A stretch of 45,258 nt of DNA. It comes from Bacteroidales bacterium. Lineage in GTDB: Bacteria > Bacteroidota > Bacteroidia > Bacteroidales > P3. Each line of letters begins with the position of its first letter. Within the stretch, counting starts at the first letter, position 1. The notes under the pieces are model-generated. The model was not told the DNA's origin. It searched no databases and saw only the letters and a program-made list of their open reading frames with translations. The position numbers were made by a program, and so were the translations under genes. The stretch covers positions 1-45,258 of the forward strand of contig JAFUYA010000075.1 in assembly GCA_017477025.1 (NCBI GenBank). Direction: 5' to 3'. This document shows positions 43,930 to 45,258 of the stretch, one piece after another.

Positions 43930-44601
43930 ATGAAAAAATTAAGTTGCCTCTTAATACTTGTAATTTTATGTTGTTCATGTTCCGTTTTTAAAAAGCAAAC
44001 AACAAAAAAAACGGACAAAAATAAGCAGGATACGGAAAACATAATCCGACAAAACGATAACAATGCTTTTGAATATGACGGTCTTATCAAAACGAATGTA
44101 GCGGAAAAGTTCAAACCTTATCAAACTTGTTCTTTCCAATGTAAGACTTCTTTTAAAGGATTTCCTATAAACATGAGCGTACGCACCACTTACGACAGTA
44201 TTTTCTGGTTTTCAGCTTCTTCAATGGGAGTGGAAGCGGTAAGAATAAAGGCCACTGAAGATTCCGTATATATGTTGGATAAAATAAATAAAGAAAACGT
44301 ACAATGGACTTATGAACGAGCAGCCATGTTTGCTGGACTGCCGCTCTCTTTTGATTTCATACAGGACTTGTTCACTGACACAACATTGGTAAAATCATAC
44401 AATACTCCTAAATTTAACGGGACGATTGTTAAAAAATTTACTCGAATTGACGGTATTTCTTTACCTGAGGAAATCAACATTGATGGAAAAATTAACGGAA
44501 AAAACGAAAAGGTAAAAATATCCGTACAAAAATATAAGATTAACGGAAAAAACGAATATCCTTTTGAGTTTAAAGACGGATATAAATACATAAAACGTTA
44601 A
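43930..44601 (+). CDS. DUF4292-family lipoprotein
   Basis: A 223-aa lipoprotein; signal MKKLSCLLILVILCCSC ends in a Cys-rich lipobox (anchor C16 or C17). After a Lys/Thr/Asn linker (20-45) the body is an all-beta plus helix fold of the LolA/LolB-like type, with the DUF4292 pieces SMGVEAVRIKATEDSVYMLDKINK. In Bacteroidetes it is thought to help handle lipids or outer-membrane components; its function is not established. It is 122 bases from the phosphatase gene and five bases before the M64 gene; no clear promoter is seen between 43808 and 43929. Confidence 0.85.
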   Translation: MKKLSCLLILVILCCSCSVFKKQTTKKTDKNKQDTENIIRQNDNNAFEYDGLIKTNVAEKFKPYQTCSFQCKTSFKGFPINMSVRTTYDSIFWFSASSMGVEAVRIKATEDSVYMLDKINKENVQWTYERAAMFAGLPLSFDFIQDLFTDTTLVKSYNTPKFNGTIVKKFTRIDGISLPEEINIDGKINGKNEKVKISVQKYKINGKNEYPFEFKDGYKYIKR

Positions 44602-44606
44602 ACAAT

Positions 44607-45258
44607 ATGAATATAAAAATAAGCATAGTATTGATTGCTGCATGTTTTTTTGCACAAACATCATACGGTCAATGGAACAAGTACTTTGAGAATAAAGGTT
44701 TGCGTATTGACTACTCACATTCCGGTCGTGTAAATACAGACTATTTCACCATTGAGGAAATGAAAGAAGTCCCGTTTTATTCCGGCAGTCATGTCAGTTT
44801 GATTGACCGTACCGACAACGGTGCTTACTTAATAAGTTTGTATGAAAAATCAACCCGAACGTTAATATTCTCAAAGGGTGTTTCTTCATTATTCAATGAA
44901 TGGCTTTCAACTCAGGAAGCATCTCACATGTGCGGTAACTTTGAAGAAGTAATCATTGTCCCTTATCCGAAAGAACAAACTGAAATCCAAATATCATTCT
45001 CCGTACGCGACAGTGCAAATAATTGGAAAGAAATCGTGCGTTATGATCTTGACAAAGATGCAATCCGTCCGTGGGAAATATCCCCCAAAAAAGTTAAAAA
45101 CTCAAGACCTCATCTGATAGAGTTAAACAAAACAGGCAGAAGCATGGAGAAACGTGTAGATTTGGTTCTTGTTCCTATAGGATATACCTTGGAAGAGAAA
45201 GAAAAAATGATGTCGGATTTCCGTTTGAACCCTCCGAAAGAGATTTTAGGACAAAAAG
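44607..45258 (+). CDS. M64-type (IgA protease family) metallopeptidase, 5' part only
   Basis: An open frame starts at the ATG at 44607 and runs to the window end without a stop (217 codons). The signal peptide is MNIKISIVLIAACFFAQTSY. The N-terminal M64 domain has KGLRIDYSHSGRVNTDYF and later DLVLVPIGYTLEEKEKM, which normally leads into the peptidase domain. The zinc-binding HExxH would lie beyond the window, so activity cannot be judged. It begins five bases after the DUF4292 gene, in an apparent two-gene unit. Confidence 0.85.
   Translation, partial: MNIKISIVLIAACFFAQTSYGQWNKYFENKGLRIDYSHSGRVNTDYFTIEEMKEVPFYSGSHVSLIDRTDNGAYLISLYEKSTRTLIFSKGVSSLFNEWLSTQEASHMCGNFEEVIIVPYPKEQTEIQISFSVRDSANNWKEIVRYDLDKDAIRPWEISPKKVKNSRPHLIELNKTGRSMEKRVDLVLVPIGYTLEEKEKMMSDFRLNPPKEILGQK

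Overview
The window is a chromosomal segment of a Bacteroidales-type member of Bacteroidota, probably an anaerobe. Three things point there. The promoters carry the Bacteroidetes -7 box (TAnnTTTG) instead of a sigma-70 -10 box, and Shine-Dalgarno sites are mostly weak. Several gene families are typical of the phylum: a DUF4292 lipoprotein, an M64 peptidase, a GldA-like ATPase, LysS with a C-terminal extension, and an OmpA/TPR lipoprotein. The DNA is AT-rich. Genus cannot be fixed from the sequence alone. I see no rRNA, tRNA, CRISPR array, prophage, transposase or integrase.

Layout. 1-4.5 kb: a nucleotide-sugar aminotransferase, then a convergent pair (small membrane protein, secreted GH20 hexosaminidase). 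4.7-8.1 kb: lysS and a C-terminal processing protease. 8.3-11.3 kb: atpE-F-H-A, a four-gene piece of the F-type ATP synthase with its own promoter and terminator. 11.9-14.1 kb: rnfD-G-E, a three-gene piece of the Rnf complex, divergent from the atp genes. 14.1-19.0 kb: an envelope operon (second S41 protease, two-domain transglutaminase-like protein, small outer-membrane barrel), divergent from a PpiD-like foldase (19.2-21.4 kb). 21.7-27.8 kb: a complete type I restriction-modification locus (hsdR-M-S), preceded by a strongly structured inverted-repeat element. 28.3-30.5 kb: an outer-membrane barrel paired with a Gate-domain inner-membrane protein. 30.6-33.2 kb: an LRR_5 protein and nadB. 33.6-38.1 kb: sodB, an OmpA/TPR lipoprotein, a HAD phosphatase and gapA. 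38.2-40.2 kb: an SGNH hydrolase and an ABC ATPase. 40.2-45.3 kb: an operon-like run with an RluA-family protein that lacks its catalytic Asp, a low-complexity coiled-coil protein, gmk and a SpoIIE-type phosphatase, then a DUF4292 lipoprotein and the start of an M64 peptidase cut by the window end.

The genes cover central energy coupling (Rnf builds an ion gradient and ATP synthase uses it, although both loci are incomplete here), envelope protein quality control (two S41 proteases and PpiD), NAD synthesis, glycolysis, oxidative-stress defence and DNA defence. The least ordinary items are the split atp and rnf loci sitting back to back, the structured element in the hsd leader, a short intergenic motif found three times, and the apparent RluA pseudoenzyme. 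I found no clear evidence for a wholly new multi-gene system.
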